Part shown: piece by piece, positions 36,657-48,359 of the stretch
Position numbering within the stretch: the stretch's first letter is position 1
Layout of the letters: each line of letters starts with the position of its first letter
NCBI GenBank assembly: GCA_964034945.1
Contig: OZ035963.1
Span: 60,609,182-60,673,181, forward strand
DNA from: Chrysopilus asiliformis
Lineage: Eukaryota; Arthropoda; Insecta; Diptera; Rhagionidae
Length of the DNA: 64,000 nt
Direction: 5' to 3'
The notes under the pieces: model-generated
Told to the model about the DNA's origin: nothing
Seen by the model: the letters and a program-made list of their open reading frames with translations, nothing else
Databases searched by the model: none
Position numbers and translations under genes: made by a program

Positions 36657-38412
36657 CTAGCTTTGATTCACACCATTTACACCGCGCGGCAAATGGCAAT
36701 GACAGTGCGGCGCCGCACTGCTGCTTGTGCTTTCGAGTTTCTTGGTGAGGGCCTTCCAATAATCGATTTGTGCGTTTAGTAAATCGATTTTCCGCTTCCT
36801 CTCCTCAATCGCCAGCTGCAGCAGGGAATCACATTTGTCGTTATTTCGAAACGTCGATGTCATCGTTGGATTCAGATTTAAATTCGGATCGGTGTCGATA
36901 AAGTCGTCCTCCTCATCGAGGCACACTTCTGGAATATCCTTGTTGCTCATCGAGTCGTCATTTTGGTATGATTGCTCATTGTCGCTGATGTCCTCGGATT
37001 TTATTACGACGACGTCGTTTTCGATGTGATCGCTGGTGTATGAACTTGATCCCTGCAAAGGAAATTGGAAATGTGATAAAAAAAAATCCCAACAAAAAAA
37101 AATATGGAAACGGGATCGCGCGAAAGGGCGGTGTTGTCTGTGCAGAAAAAGGCGCAAAAGCGTGGGGCCGGAGAAGGGAAAGAAGGGAATAGGCGGAAGG
37201 ACACATTTTATGAAAAGCTATTTAAAATTTCTAGACCGAAACGGCAGGCCCGTAGCCAGAATTTCGTTTAGGGGAGGGGCTCAGTTCTAGAAATCTCAGA
37301 ACCAAATTTTTTTTTGGGTGAAGGACCAAAATTTCGGAGGGGGGGAGGGCTTCAGCCCCCAAGCCCACCCCCTGACTACGGGCCTGCCAAACGGATTTGC
37401 GATGAGATTTCTTTTTTTGTTTAAAAGGAGGTAAAAATTCTTACTAGAACCTAATTTCTGAAATGTTAGAAACCAAAAACAGAACTTTATTTCTGAGGTT
37501 TTAGAAATCAAAATCAAAGCCACATTCAGATATCTTTTGGTTTGCATCTTTGACTTCTACAATTGAGAAGATAGCAGGGAGGGGATAAGAAGGGAGCAGA
37601 ATTTGGGGGTATCAGACTCTTCCAGATAAAGTTTGGCTTAAATCAGTTCAGTAGTTCTGGACTTATAAGCGAACAACGCGACACGATGCGATTTAAAAAA
37701 AAACAGTTGAAAAGCTAGAATTGCCAGATGCCAATCGTCAAATATTCTGGGACAGACATTTTTGTAAAAAAAATCCCGTTTCTATGAGAGAATAGAGTGA
37801 TCCGATGGGATTTTGGTGTATAAAAAAGTAAAAGCGTATTCTAAACACGTAAATTTAGACGCCTAACTTCAAATTTCTTCACCAGTCATTCCCCCCTTAC
37901 CCCTTTTCCATCACTTACTTCGGAAAACATTTTCTGGCCTCTATAAAGTTCAATATTTTCTCAACGAGCTTTTTTTTCGGGAAATCTCCACAATCTTTAG
38001 GTCTGTCCCTTAATTACCCCACTACCATTTACAGCAAAATAATAACATTATTTACCTTTGGCTCGTCGTCGTATTCACTTTTGAAATTCTGTCGATACGC
38101 AACGAACGGATGGTACGACGTCTGCTGTGACAAAGCATTCAAAATATCCATAAAATCTTTGGTCCGTCCCTCCATCGAGAGGTCCTTCTTTAGCAGAAGT
38201 TTCATATTTTTGTACAATTGGCGCAGCTGTTTGGCGGTTCTCTGGTGATAGGCGCGTGCATTGAATTCTTTGGCTATTGTGCGCCACACTTCGTCCTTTC
38301 GTCTATTCGATTCAGCGTCCGTTCGCTTATTCTCGATGACGTCCTTATATTGGGCCGCATATCCAAGAACCATATTTCGTTCTCGTTGTGTGTAGCGTGG
38401 GGTTTTCTCCAT
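36657..38412 (-). CDS. Myb/SANT-like (zeste/MSANTD type) DNA-binding protein, 2 coding exons
   Basis: Probable DNA-binding transcription regulator. Exons on the minus strand are 38412-38056 and 37052-36657, in phase 0; 250 residues. Residues 1-80 form a Myb_DNA-bind_5-type domain: RYTQRERNMVLGYAAQYKDVIENKRTDAES, then VWRTIAKEFNA and RTAKQLRQLYKNMK, with the family's spaced aromatic and Trp positions. Next come an acidic middle (150-172) and a predicted coiled coil at about 196-226 (LLQLAIEERKRKIDLLNAQ, DYWK). MSANTD3 and zeste have the same order: N-terminal Myb/SANT, C-terminal coiled coil for multimerisation. VIKSE at 135-139 fits a SUMO-acceptor motif. The ATG at 38412 is preferred to one upstream because a TATTTCAG acceptor lies 13 bp before it, implying a spliced 5' UTR. 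The intron (37053-38055) holds a small MITE with an AAAC target duplication. Domesticated transposon accessory proteins carry the same domain, so an origin of that kind is possible. Confidence 0.82.
37243..37388. mobile_element. MITE with GGCAGGCCCGTAG termini and AAAC target duplication
   Basis: Perfect 13-bp inverted ends (GGCAGGCCCGTAG / CTACGGGCCTGCC) with 4-bp direct repeats AAAC at 37239-37242 and 37389-37392. G-rich inner half. Sits in the only coding intron of the Myb/SANT gene. A related GGCGTAGC fragment occurs at 58050. Confidence 0.8.
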
Positions 38413-39631
38413 GGCTCTACTAATACTGAAATAGATGTGAGTTTTATTATGGAAGCTGTCTAATTTTGGTGATTGTAAAATGCTTTTTTTAATATTTAAC
38501 AAAATTAGAAAAAAAACCGCCAGATTCGGTGTAAATCATAAAATAACCAAAAAAAAACACGTAATTTTCAGGAAGAATTTTTAAACGTACGTTTTAATTG
38601 CATTTCTTTTTGAATAAAAATCTTTTGAATAAAAATTAAGTGAATAAGAATATAAAAGGTAGATATTTTATTAAAACAAAAACTCGTACCAATTTCTACG
38701 ATTATTCTTCGGCATTATTTCAAACTGGACCACTTTTGCAATGCGATTTCAATTGAGAAGCATTCAAAAAATGTTCGCTCAACTTCCGGTATTTTATTTA
38801 TAAAGTTTTTATATTTTTCAAACAACTAGCGCAAAAAAAAACTCGGCCTTTATTTCAAAGCAATTCTCAATTCACCGAAATGGATTTTCCCCATTTAGTT
38901 TTCACGGTGCGCAGGCAAAACGAAACGAAGATGAAAATCTCGTCCCAATCTCAACTCAAGTCGAGTCTACTTCAGGGAGGAGGGGCGGGAAAAGGTGCAA
39001 GAGGTGGCTAAACTGCGTGTAAAAATAGAATTTTCCTTAACAAAACTAATCGATATTTTCAGCCACTCTTCGAGTTAAGCCGTCCTCTCGCCGCCCTTGC
39101 CCGCTTTCCATAATGCTTGTGTTGAAATAAGGCTTAAAGTTCGACCAGAGAATTCGCTTTGCGACGCCACTTCACCCCGTTTCACACTTCTGGCGGGGTC
39201 CCATCGAACCCTTTTCTCACCGAAATCCGCGTTATTTACCTGTTGGCGCGTCCAGATCCTTCCCTCGACCTTAATCCTTGTTTGGAAATCTGGAGGCTTT
39301 TCTGCTAGATTGTCGCGTTTTTCTAAATCTTGAGATGCTGTCAGAAATCACAAACTATCCACTTCGCCCATCTGCTGCTTTTGCTGTCAGGCAGGAACTA
39401 AGGTCCTGTCGGAGATTAGGGAAAAACTGGTTTCAGGACTAATCCTGTGGGATCTCGGCACAAAACTTGCAACTTATCTGCTTCTTCTCCTTTTTCTTCT
39501 TCTTCGTTACAATTTGTCATTGCAAATGTCAAGAGGAATTGGGTAGTAGTATTGCCAGACATTATTCTTTTTTTTAATCTGTTGATTTTTAATTTTTATT
39601 TTCACGTAAATTTTCATTTTTACCCAGTTAA

Positions 39632-40077
39632 TGGGGCTATTCACGAATGTAAATGTATCTGCAACTGTAACTTTACATGTTCCACATGATCCACACTAAT
39701 TTTACATTAGATTCCAAATTGGTATTCACAAACTGTAACTGAATAATAGGGATTCCTGACAGTTGCTTCTTCTGAACTGTATAACAAATCGTATAAACAT
39801 TTCTTTCTAAGTATTTTTATTTAACTTACTCAGAATCTTCTTCCCATCCATTATACAACAATATTAAGTCCGACATATTTCCTTTATTCTTAAAATTTTG
39901 CATTTTTCTTAAAAAATGTAACCTTATGGATAAGTTTTCTCTCGGCATAAACTTACAGATGATTTGACAGCTAGTTACAGATACAGAATGTCAAAGTTAC
40001 AGTTTGTGAATAGCAAAGTGGACTGAAAATGTAAAGTTACAGATACAGAGCAATCTTACATTTTAAGAATAGGCCCA
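39632..40077. mobile_element. PIF/Harbinger-like MITE with TAA target duplication
   Basis: Termini TGGGGCTATTC and GAATAGGCCCA are inverted copies with one mismatch, flanked by TAA at 39629-39631 and 40078-40080. Inside, GTAACTTTACAT near the left and TGTAAAGTTACAGATACAG near the right extend the pairing. A 3-bp TWA target and G-rich ends are Harbinger traits. Confidence 0.72.
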
Positions 40078-40389
40078 TAAATTTGTATCGTTTATATATA
40101 ATTTATATAAAATTAGAGTGTGTCTATCGTGAAAGTATTGTCTACTGAAATTTTAAACTTTTTTGATCATTATCATCAAGCGCTTAAAAAGTTTTAAATA
40201 TAATAACTCATCCAAAAAACTAAAAACAAAGTCGATTTTTTGAACTAAATTTTCGGAATAAGACGGTTCGAGCATTTTCGAACCGTCTTATTTCGAAAAC
40301 GGTCTTCCGATTACCACATTTCTAGTTTCTTATAGTCGTTCTATACCTGCTGAGTACGAAAGTCTATGAACTCCAATTAGAACAGCTTA

Positions 40390-40610
40390 TTAGGGCAGTT
40401 AAAACAGCCTTTTCACCAGATTAGAACAGTCTGTAAACACTTGTTCAATTTTTTAAAACAACTACGGCTTTCCAAAAGTTTTGAGCCTTCAGACATGAGT
40501 TTTTACTTATATTAACCGATTTCAGTTATTTTGATCATCGTCTGTAGCAATGAATCAAATTTTCAAAGTTTTTCGGTCTCGTTTTTCAGCTTGATGGCAA
40601 TTTTAACACC
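40390..40610 (-). repeat. Dispersed repeat, copy 2 (inverted relative to 27960-28195)
   Basis: Contains CCAGATTAGAACAGTCTGTA, then AGACATGAGTTTTTACTTAT and CCGATTTCAGTTATTTT, the reverse complement of the copy in the Ube2q intron. Diverged by many substitutions and small indels. Confidence 0.6.
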
Positions 40611-41043
40611 ATTGTTCACTCTGTCCTAACTTATGCAGTTTTAATTGGACTTAAAAGACTGTCTTACTCATTAGGACAGTATATTAAGCGCTGATGTCCA
40701 CTCTTTAGATTATAATCTCTCTCAGTAATTTTGCGACTTTGCCCTGATGGAAAATCGGCAATTGATTCGGCTACTTGGTGTTTTTTAGAAGAGAAATAGT
40801 ACAAGAAATATAAATAGTCAGCAAAATTGGATCCGTAAACAAAACAAACAAAAGTGTGACGATAATTGAGTTGATAGTTTGTAGGCTGCCTAATATCAAA
40901 AACTTCTGAAATGAGATTTCCGCACATAGCCCGAAATAAACTACTCGCTAAAATCGACCATTTGCAGAGTTCCCACAGTTTTAATTTAATCGCACTGGTT
41001 TTCCCCGTACATTTACGTCTGACAGCATCGAAGCCGTCAAGTT

Positions 41044-41069
41044 CTTTTTCGTTTCGGTTTGACAAGGAG
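41044..41069 (+). promoter_or_regulatory. Candidate 5' TOP start and noncoding first exon of RpL17
   Basis: A CTTTTTC pyrimidine run followed by a short segment ending AAGGAG|GTGAG looks like a terminal-oligopyrimidine transcription start plus a 26-nt leader exon. The acceptor TTGCAG at 41273-41278 then joins 11 nt before the RpL17 ATG. TOP starts are usual for ribosomal protein mRNAs and give growth-dependent translation. The exact start base is inferred. Confidence 0.45.
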
Positions 41070-41289
41070 GTGAGTTTCCTCAAAGTTTTTTACAAATATC
41101 TGCTTCCATCGGCTTAATAATGGCTCCAAATATCACGAAAAAGTGTTCAACATGAAGCTGGTTTCCTTAAGAACCCGATTGCGCGTAGATTTCCCGAGCA
41201 AAGTCGCTGGAAACAATATTTTTTATCTTTAGAAAGTGCGACTGAATTTACATGGTTTTTTGTTTTGATTCATTGCAGAAATTTTAAAC

Positions 41290-42175
41290 ATGGGCCGGTA
41301 CGCTCGTGAAGCTGATAATGCTACAAAATCCTGCAAAGCCAGGGGCTCCAACCTGCGAGTTCATTTCAAGGTAAGTGACGATTTATTGTGGAAAAGCGGA
41401 AAACTAAGTGCCGTGTTTATCATTGCTTAGTTGTCAAAAAAATCTTCGTTTCGGCACTGAAAATCAGTCGTTCCACCGTATTTCTGGTGAGAGGATTTTT
41501 GCAACAGTGCTAGAATAATATACCTACGGGTTATGCAAAAAATCAGCAGTTGAAAATGCGATTTCACAGTTTTTCGATCTCTAGAACTTTGCTACAATTT
41601 TGCGACTCCGCGAAGTGCATGTTTTTTTTTAGGTTAAGTTGAAGCCCACTTGGTTTGCATTTAAATAAGACATACTTTTTCTTATTTCGTTTTAGAACAC
41701 ACATGAGGCCGCCCAGGCAATCAAACATATGGCCCTTCGTCGTGCTCAGCGCTACCTGAAGGCTGTAATTGAGAAGAAAGAATGTGTGCCCTTCCGACGA
41801 TTCAATGGTGGAGTTGGTCGTTGCGCTCAGGCCAAACAATTCGGCACGACGCAAGGTAGATGGCCAAAGAAGTCTGCCGATTTCCTGCTACAGCTGCTGC
41901 GAAACGCAGAAGCTAATGCGGATTACAAGGGATTAGACGTGGACAGATTGGTGGTTGATCACATCCAGGTGAATCGGGCGCAATGCCTTCGCCGTCGTAC
42001 CTATCGTGCCCACGGTCGCATTAACCCCTATATGTCGTCGCCGTGCCACATTGAAGTGATCCTCACCGAGAAAGAGGAAGTCGTTGCCAAGGCGCCTGAG
42101 GACGAGCCAGCCAAGAAGAAGCTGTCGAAAAAGAAGCTTCAACGGCAAAAGGAGAAAATGATGAGAAGCGAATAG
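41290..42175 (+). CDS. RpL17: 60S ribosomal protein L17 (uL22), 2 coding exons
   Basis: Large-subunit ribosomal protein lining the peptide exit tunnel (family knowledge). Exons are 41290-41370 and 41696-42175, phase 0; 186 residues, the usual insect length. The N-terminus [20 protein letters not shown] and the exon-2 segments [71 protein letters not shown] and [19 protein letters not shown] are all diagnostic of eukaryotic L17. It ends in a Lys-rich tail. The third positions are richer in G/C than in neighbouring genes, as expected for highly expressed genes. An ATTAAA signal lies at 42217-42222. Both the UTR intron and the coding intron could host snoRNAs. Confidence 0.97.
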
Positions 42176-42216
42176 ATTACATTTCCTTTGTAATTTTATG
42201 TTTAAGGATTCAGTAA

Positions 42217-42222
42217 ATTAAA
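42217..42222 (+). terminator. Poly(A) signal of RpL17
   Basis: ATTAAA, 42 bp after the stop codon, the common variant signal. Confidence 0.45.
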
Positions 42223-44312
42223 AAGATTTATTGAATGCATATTTATTTGTTTATTTTATTGGAATAGTTTCAGGTACTCCGAAAGGTGTACGAAATAGTG
42301 GAAGTTTTTAAACTTTTTGCTATATTGGGACTACCGAAAAACTAAATTGAAGGACAATTTACAATAAGATCACTAAATAGAGTGTAGTAAAGGTTTTTAC
42401 ACGAATGAGTGTTGTAACAAAATGTTAGTAAAAAAACATTTTACTGTTATGTGATTGATACTCGTTCGTTGTTAGTTATGCAGAGAGTATGTAAGGAAAT
42501 TGCGTTTAATGCTTGAGATAGCGAGGAGTTTTTTAGCCATGTTTGCAGCAAGAGTTCTCCCCTCTGACCTTGAAATAAGTGAACAAATTTTAAAAGTTTT
42601 ATCGGTATTGGCACGAGAATATTACGATTGATATATGCAGTTAAAAATATATTTTTCCTACTGCTTATCCCTCCCACAAAACACAATACAAATAATTTTC
42701 ATTAAAATACTCCGAAAAAAATTAGGCTAGAAAATTTCATTTTCAATGTTAGCTAAAAACGAGCACACAAATAAACCAACAAAACGATAAAATCATATTT
42801 TCAGCACATAAAATTAAAAAAAATATATATCTTGTGTAAAAAGCACATGACTGTCCTCTGCAATATGCACAAAATGCGAGGTTTCGGAAAAAAATACGGT
42901 AAAAATATTTTCTCAAATATCGCTAGAACCGTTAAACATCCCGCACCAAAAAATATAGGAATTTTTAAATTTGGTTATATGATTTTTGCCTGATTTTTGC
43001 CTTTGGAATTTTTCAATCCGTTCTCAAATCACATCAAAAGGTGCGAGGATACTTTTTAGGCGAAAAAAAATGTTTTATTAATCGGGGTAGGTTAAAAAGT
43101 GGTCCAATTCGAGTAATCCAAAATCGAATTTCAAGCATTTTTTGTCCATTAAGCACCCCGATTGCGAGTGTCGTGTCGTTTTCGACAAGAGTCGTTTCAC
43201 GTGTTTTTGTGTTAGTTGTTAGGGTTTTTCTACCAACAACAACACGTAAAACGACTCTTGTCGAAAACGACACGACACTCGCAATCGGGGTGAAGTTTTC
43301 GACAAAACGAGAATATCACAAAAAAACGATAGGAATGGAGAAAAGGTAAAATAACTTTTAGCAAAAAGTTTAACCTGTCTCATTATCCTGGGCTCAAATT
43401 TTCACGCAAATCCATTGAATTATGTTAAAGATTTGTGGCAACAAACTCGTTATGCGCTGCTTAAGATTATCTTTTGTTTGATTTTTTTTCACACCCACAC
43501 CCTCCTCCTTTTTATTTAATGTAGACACATAAATTGTCTCGGCCAAAAAATAATTATATGCAGTGGAACCATCATATATGCCGATAATAACAGAACATGG
43601 TTCACTGAATATATATTTTTGAGAAAATGGCGGCTAGTCATACTAAATTTGGTTTTTTTTAATGACAAAAAATCGTATTTTCCGTAATTGAAATGACTTT
43701 TACACTATAATCTGTAAACGTAGTTTATATCTGTAAATATTCGTCAATTTTACAATTTTTTGCCATTTGATACACTTTTTACATTTGTGTGAATGAAAAT
43801 AATTTAAAACGAATCATAAACAAATCATTTATCGTTTATTTTTTTTACCTCTGAATAAACATTCTTATATTACACAACATTAACTACATTATTTATCTTT
43901 TCTCCTTAATTCATTAAATTAATTCATTAATGTCTAAATATACAAAATAGAAAATAATCAAACAGAAAATAAATTATGCTTTACAAATGATTCCTGCAAC
44001 TGCTAATAAATGAATAAGCAAACAATAAAAAAAAACCTCAAATGTAAAATTAATAACTGCTATAAAAATAAAATTTCCCGTTAGGATAAATTCTCGGGAT
44101 TCAGGAATGTTTAGAGAATTGTGGACGAGCATTGATTTCGGAAAGAACAGATTACTTGTAAAAAAAAAGATATACTTATTTCTAAGGAGTAAAGAAAAAA
44201 AATTCTTGTATTTAAATTCAGGTAGGACTTTTCTATTTATTCAATTTTTTCGTTTTGCAACTTTTTTTTTTTGAAATATTTAAATTAGAAGCGTTTGCAC
44301 TCTGGTTGGAGA
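42223..44312. other. Spacer between RpL17 and the SV2-like gene
   Basis: No coding frame with support. Contains a near-perfect hairpin at 43154-43292 and very AT-rich sequence at 43780-44280, probably the 3' UTR side of the SV2-like gene. Confidence 0.5.
43154..43292. repeat. Near-perfect long hairpin
   Basis: Arms of about 49 bp (43154-43202 and about 43244-43292) pair with one mismatch, around a 41-bp loop. The outer sequence is CACCCCGATTGCGAGTGTCG. No flanking duplication seen, so it may be a recent snapback or a small foldback element. Confidence 0.85.
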
Positions 44313-47122
44313 TTACTTCAGTGCTGTCCGTGTAGTATTGGGTAAAGCCAGACACATGAGGCCACCACCGATAAGTAAAGCAGCAACTATGAAGGTTGGC
44401 GCCGGACAGAAGGTATCCAGTAGCGTAGCGATTACAACGTTACCAATAATTCCTCCAAGACGAGCTGCCACCATCGAAATAGCTACACCAGTTGCTCTGT
44501 AATGAAAAAAAAACGGTGAATTATTTTCAGTTTGGGTTAAATTGTTTCAGATTTTTCATGTCTCCATTCAAAAATTCTAAAAAGGCGTCAATTTTTATAA
44601 TTTTTGAAATTAGAAAAGCGTTTGTAATATTCCTTCGTTTATTTATGAAGAATACTAATCGAACTGTGACTTTTTTCAGTGCTTCTGACATCTTTTGCGC
44701 TCTTTTACTGTTAATCTTTTAATATGAGTGGTTCATTAAGGATGACCAAGCGAAGAATTTTGCAAAGCTTATAAGGTCTGCAAAAACAACAAAATTATAT
44801 TATTTTTGCGGATGTTTTCACATCCAAATTTCCCCCCAACAGGTCGGACATGTCTGCCCTGAAAACCCATCAGGAGCCTGTTTCTGGTATGGAAATCTTT
44901 TAACATGATTGGTTTATTTAGGATGTTTAAGTGAAGAATTTTGCAAAGCGTTAGACATTTCGATGGTTATCAAACTTGTACGTTAGAAACATTTAAACGG
45001 AAAAGTAACCACAATCAATGTTGGTCACGCTCGAAACTTCTAAAAAGGCGCTATAAAACCACCCAAAAACGCGTATTTTACCTTAGATGTGTTGGAAAAA
45101 CTTCCGTGATGAGACAATCCAGAGCTGCATTACCGCACGATATCACACCGCTGAAAATGGCGGACACGATGAGATTTTGGGTTTTGTTGAATACGAAATA
45201 CATTCCAGCGGAGCACAAGCCGGCTGACATTGTACTGAATATCAAGAAGAACTTCCTGCCCAATTTGTCCATACCGAGTACAGCGATTATATTGGCTGGT
45301 AGAGCAGCGGCAAGCGATATCAGAGATTCCATAAACACGGCGCTTGGGATCGTTGAAGAGCACTCTCCAATATCCGAGTGGGATCCATGGCCGACAACGT
45401 ATTCGGTAACTTGACAGACACCAGCTTCCTGGCCAGGATGCATCCGACTGAACTCATCGAAACGATTGAACAATTCTGGGAACCACATCATAAGACCGTA
45501 GTAACCTATATGGAATGTAAAGTTGATGGTGATGGAGATTATGGTGAATTTTAGGATTGGCGTCTGGAAAAGCTGTTTGCTATGCTCCACCATTCCCGAT
45601 ATCATGCGTGAGAATTTTCCCTTCAGCGGCTTTTTGTTCTCCTCGAGCTCAGTTCTCAGTTTCTCATCGATAACGACTTCCTTAACGGGATACAGTTCCC
45701 TTGGTTTGCCAGTGTTCGTGACGAAAATGCCACGGAAAATCGCAAGGGCCTTGTCCTGATTACCTTGCGCTAAAAGGAATTTCGGGCTTTCGGGCAGATA
45801 GAATAGTAGAACGGCCACCAAAAACGATGGCAATGAGCAAACCATGAGGAATATACGCCATGAGTTATATACAAAGTATGGTGTTTCGAAGCCAACTCCT
45901 GTCGGGATAATCAACCATGCAAGACCAGCTACAAAGAGATTACCAAACGTCCAGAAGGCGGCCATGAAACTTAACATAGAGCCACGCTTTGATTTCGGTT
46001 GGAATTCGGCGAAATAACTCCAAATTACTGGACCTAAAAATATGGAGAATAAAAAAAATATTAAAATTTCTTCTCAGTGAATATCAAATGAGGCTAAAAT
46101 GAGGTGAATTTTAGTGGGCAGAAAATTGCCTTAAGGGATGAATTTTTTAATACTGAAAACCGGATCAAAATCCATTCAGAATTGCAAGAGATGGATGGAG
46201 AGAGGTTTATGAGAAACTTACCGCTACCACCAAGCCTGTAATTAGAAAAAAATCACAATCATTGTTTGAAATAGAATTTTTTAAATAATAAGAATAAAAT
46301 AATAATGGAAAACTACTTACGCAGCACCATTCAAAAATCGAAACACCATGAAGGTTTCAAAATTTTGTGAAAATGAAGAGAAAACGATGCAGAAAGCATT
46401 CATGAAGGAGATCACAATTAGAACTTTTTTGCGGCCCATGGAATCGGCAATGCTACCCCAGAAGTATGCCCCGACCATCATACCAATGAAAATGATCGAG
46501 TTTAACCATCCTTTGGTATGTGTATTGAGATCCTGGCAATAAAAAACACTAGTATTAATGGAACTTTGTAAAAAAAATTGTGTTTTTTCATACGAGATCG
46601 CATTGTGCTGATGGAAGGATGAACGACATGGAGATAACGTCCATTTCCTCGCTGGTACTGACAAGGCCGCATATTGCTAACAGAATATAATGGAAACGTC
46701 CATATCCGGTTAATTCGATAGCCTCTTCGAAATCTGCCTTGATATGGCCAGCGGGTCCATTCTCTGGATCATATTTCGGAGGTAGATCGGACGGCGGTTG
46801 CTGACTTTGATAGACTTCTAATGCTTTACTATTTGTGTCCTTATCATTTGGGATTAGTGATGGCGGCGGTATAATCGAGAGTTGAGAATTTTTCGATTCA
46901 ATATCTCTGGCTGCAATGCCGTTTGGTTGTCTATCGTCCTTTACATTACAGTCTAGAAGAAAGATATTTATTTAATTTTTTATTAAAAAGCAGTCGTTTT
47001 ACAATAATATTGTCTATGTCTGTTAGTTAGTCTTTCAGTCTATTTGTCTCTAAAACAGTTTGTTTAATTTTATGTTATTACTCACTCTCCTGATTTTTGG
47101 GCTCGGTATCACTTTCTACCAT
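44313..47122 (-). CDS. SV2-like major facilitator transporter, 6 coding exons including a 14-nt microexon
   Basis: Twelve-segment MFS protein of the synaptic vesicle glycoprotein 2 family; the substrate is unknown, and insects have many non-neuronal paralogues. Exons on the minus strand: 47122-47086, 46952-46594, 46532-46321, 46235-46222 (14 nt), 46033-45082 and 44496-44313; phases join, giving 585 residues. After a hydrophilic N-terminus of about 110 residues come FEEAIELTGYGRFHYILLA (TM1), MFS motif A GSIADSMGRKK (158-168), FRFLNGAALGGSGPVIWSYF spanning the microexon, a second motif A-like GMDKLGRKF after TM7-8, and a final GGIIGNV...LPNTTR region. The loop before TM8 has WFPELFNRFDEF and several Cys, and carries an NxS-type context near HGSHSD. 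An acceptor TTACAG at 47310-47305 suggests a spliced 5' UTR. The last intron (44497-45081) carries a local repeat. Organic-ion transport is possible; SV2-type is the better match. Confidence 0.9.
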
Positions 47123-48359
47123 TCTATGTAGACGGCTCGTTTTTAATGCTCTTCCTTTCACAAATGTGAAGTTAAATTCGATATAAAGGTATTAATAATA
47201 GTAGTTTGGTAAATAAATTTAATTTCTTTTTAGTTTTCGTTCAGGTATTTCCCAACGGAGCGGAAATTCCTATACTGCTATAAAACACCACTGGTTTTAT
47301 CAATCTGTAAAAAAGAATAAATAAAAATCTGTAAGTACATAAATAGAACAAATCATAAAAACAATCTTTTGAAATTATGAGAAATCTTTAGCCCAACATT
47401 TTGTTTACAAATTATTCTTGAACACTTTCGGGCTAAATTTAAATTTTTTGTTACGGAAATGTCCAAGTGTGAGTTGGTCAGTGGTTTTTCTATCAATCTT
47501 TGAACAAGGTTTTTTAGAAACTATTGTAGACAATGGTGCAACGGGTCGGGAGGGGCAACATTCATAGTTTTGGTTTTTGGGAATCCCGATAAAACCAAAT
47601 TCGTTATAATATGAACTTTAATTTACGATCTCCTTAAATTTTCGGTTGTCAAAAGAAGATTTAACAAAAGTTTTAACGTTTAGAGGATTTACAAATTTTT
47701 CTTCCTAAAAACTTAGTGGTGGCGCTGCAAAAAAAAATTTAAATTTTCGGTAGCGTAACAAAAGTCTTGAAATTTATAAAAACATTTGAAAATATTTTGT
47801 TGTTCCCCATTCCTAAACGTAACAAGAATATTTCGAGAGGGTGAGAGAAGGGTGGGAGAAGGGAGGGAGAAGGGAGGGGGATTGTTTTATCACATAATAA
47901 AAAAAAACTATCACATGTAAACAAAATGTACAAAAACGAACAATCTGAGGTACAGGTGAGCGGCCCACTTAGTGGGCATAACCTCAACGTTCCGAAGAAA
48001 GTTCCAACTTTAATAAAGAAACAAAATAAAAAAAAATTAAAAAAAATAAGGGAGAGGGTGTAAAATGTGGGCGACATATAAAATACTTAACGCTAATTTT
48101 AGACTTTTCGGATCTCCCCTCGTTTCGTTTTTTCGTATGCGATTTAGTACCGCTGCTAAACTACCGCAGACACCTTTCCCCTAAAAATGAGACGCATTTT
48201 ATGAAGAGGCCCAAAAAGGAATCATTTTTTTTTTGAAATATCACGAATTTATTGACTTTTAGTGAAATTTCGTTAACCGGAAGTTAACAATATGATGAAC
48301 TTATTGAAACATATTACATTTTTGAGGTTCCATCAATACGTAAACGGTACTAGCTACTA

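Larger units (their letters stand above)
38413..41040. other. 5' side of the Myb/SANT gene and spacer up to RpL17
   Basis: 38425-39350 probably contains the leader exon(s) and promoter of the Myb/SANT gene; 38880-39330 is the least AT-rich part. The rest holds a Harbinger-type MITE (39632-40077) and a dispersed repeat (40390-40610). No supported coding frame. Confidence 0.45.

Noticed and set aside
44941..45759. Plus-strand ORFs over the SV2-like exons
   Set aside because: Antisense shadows of the strongly supported transporter exon at 45082-46033.
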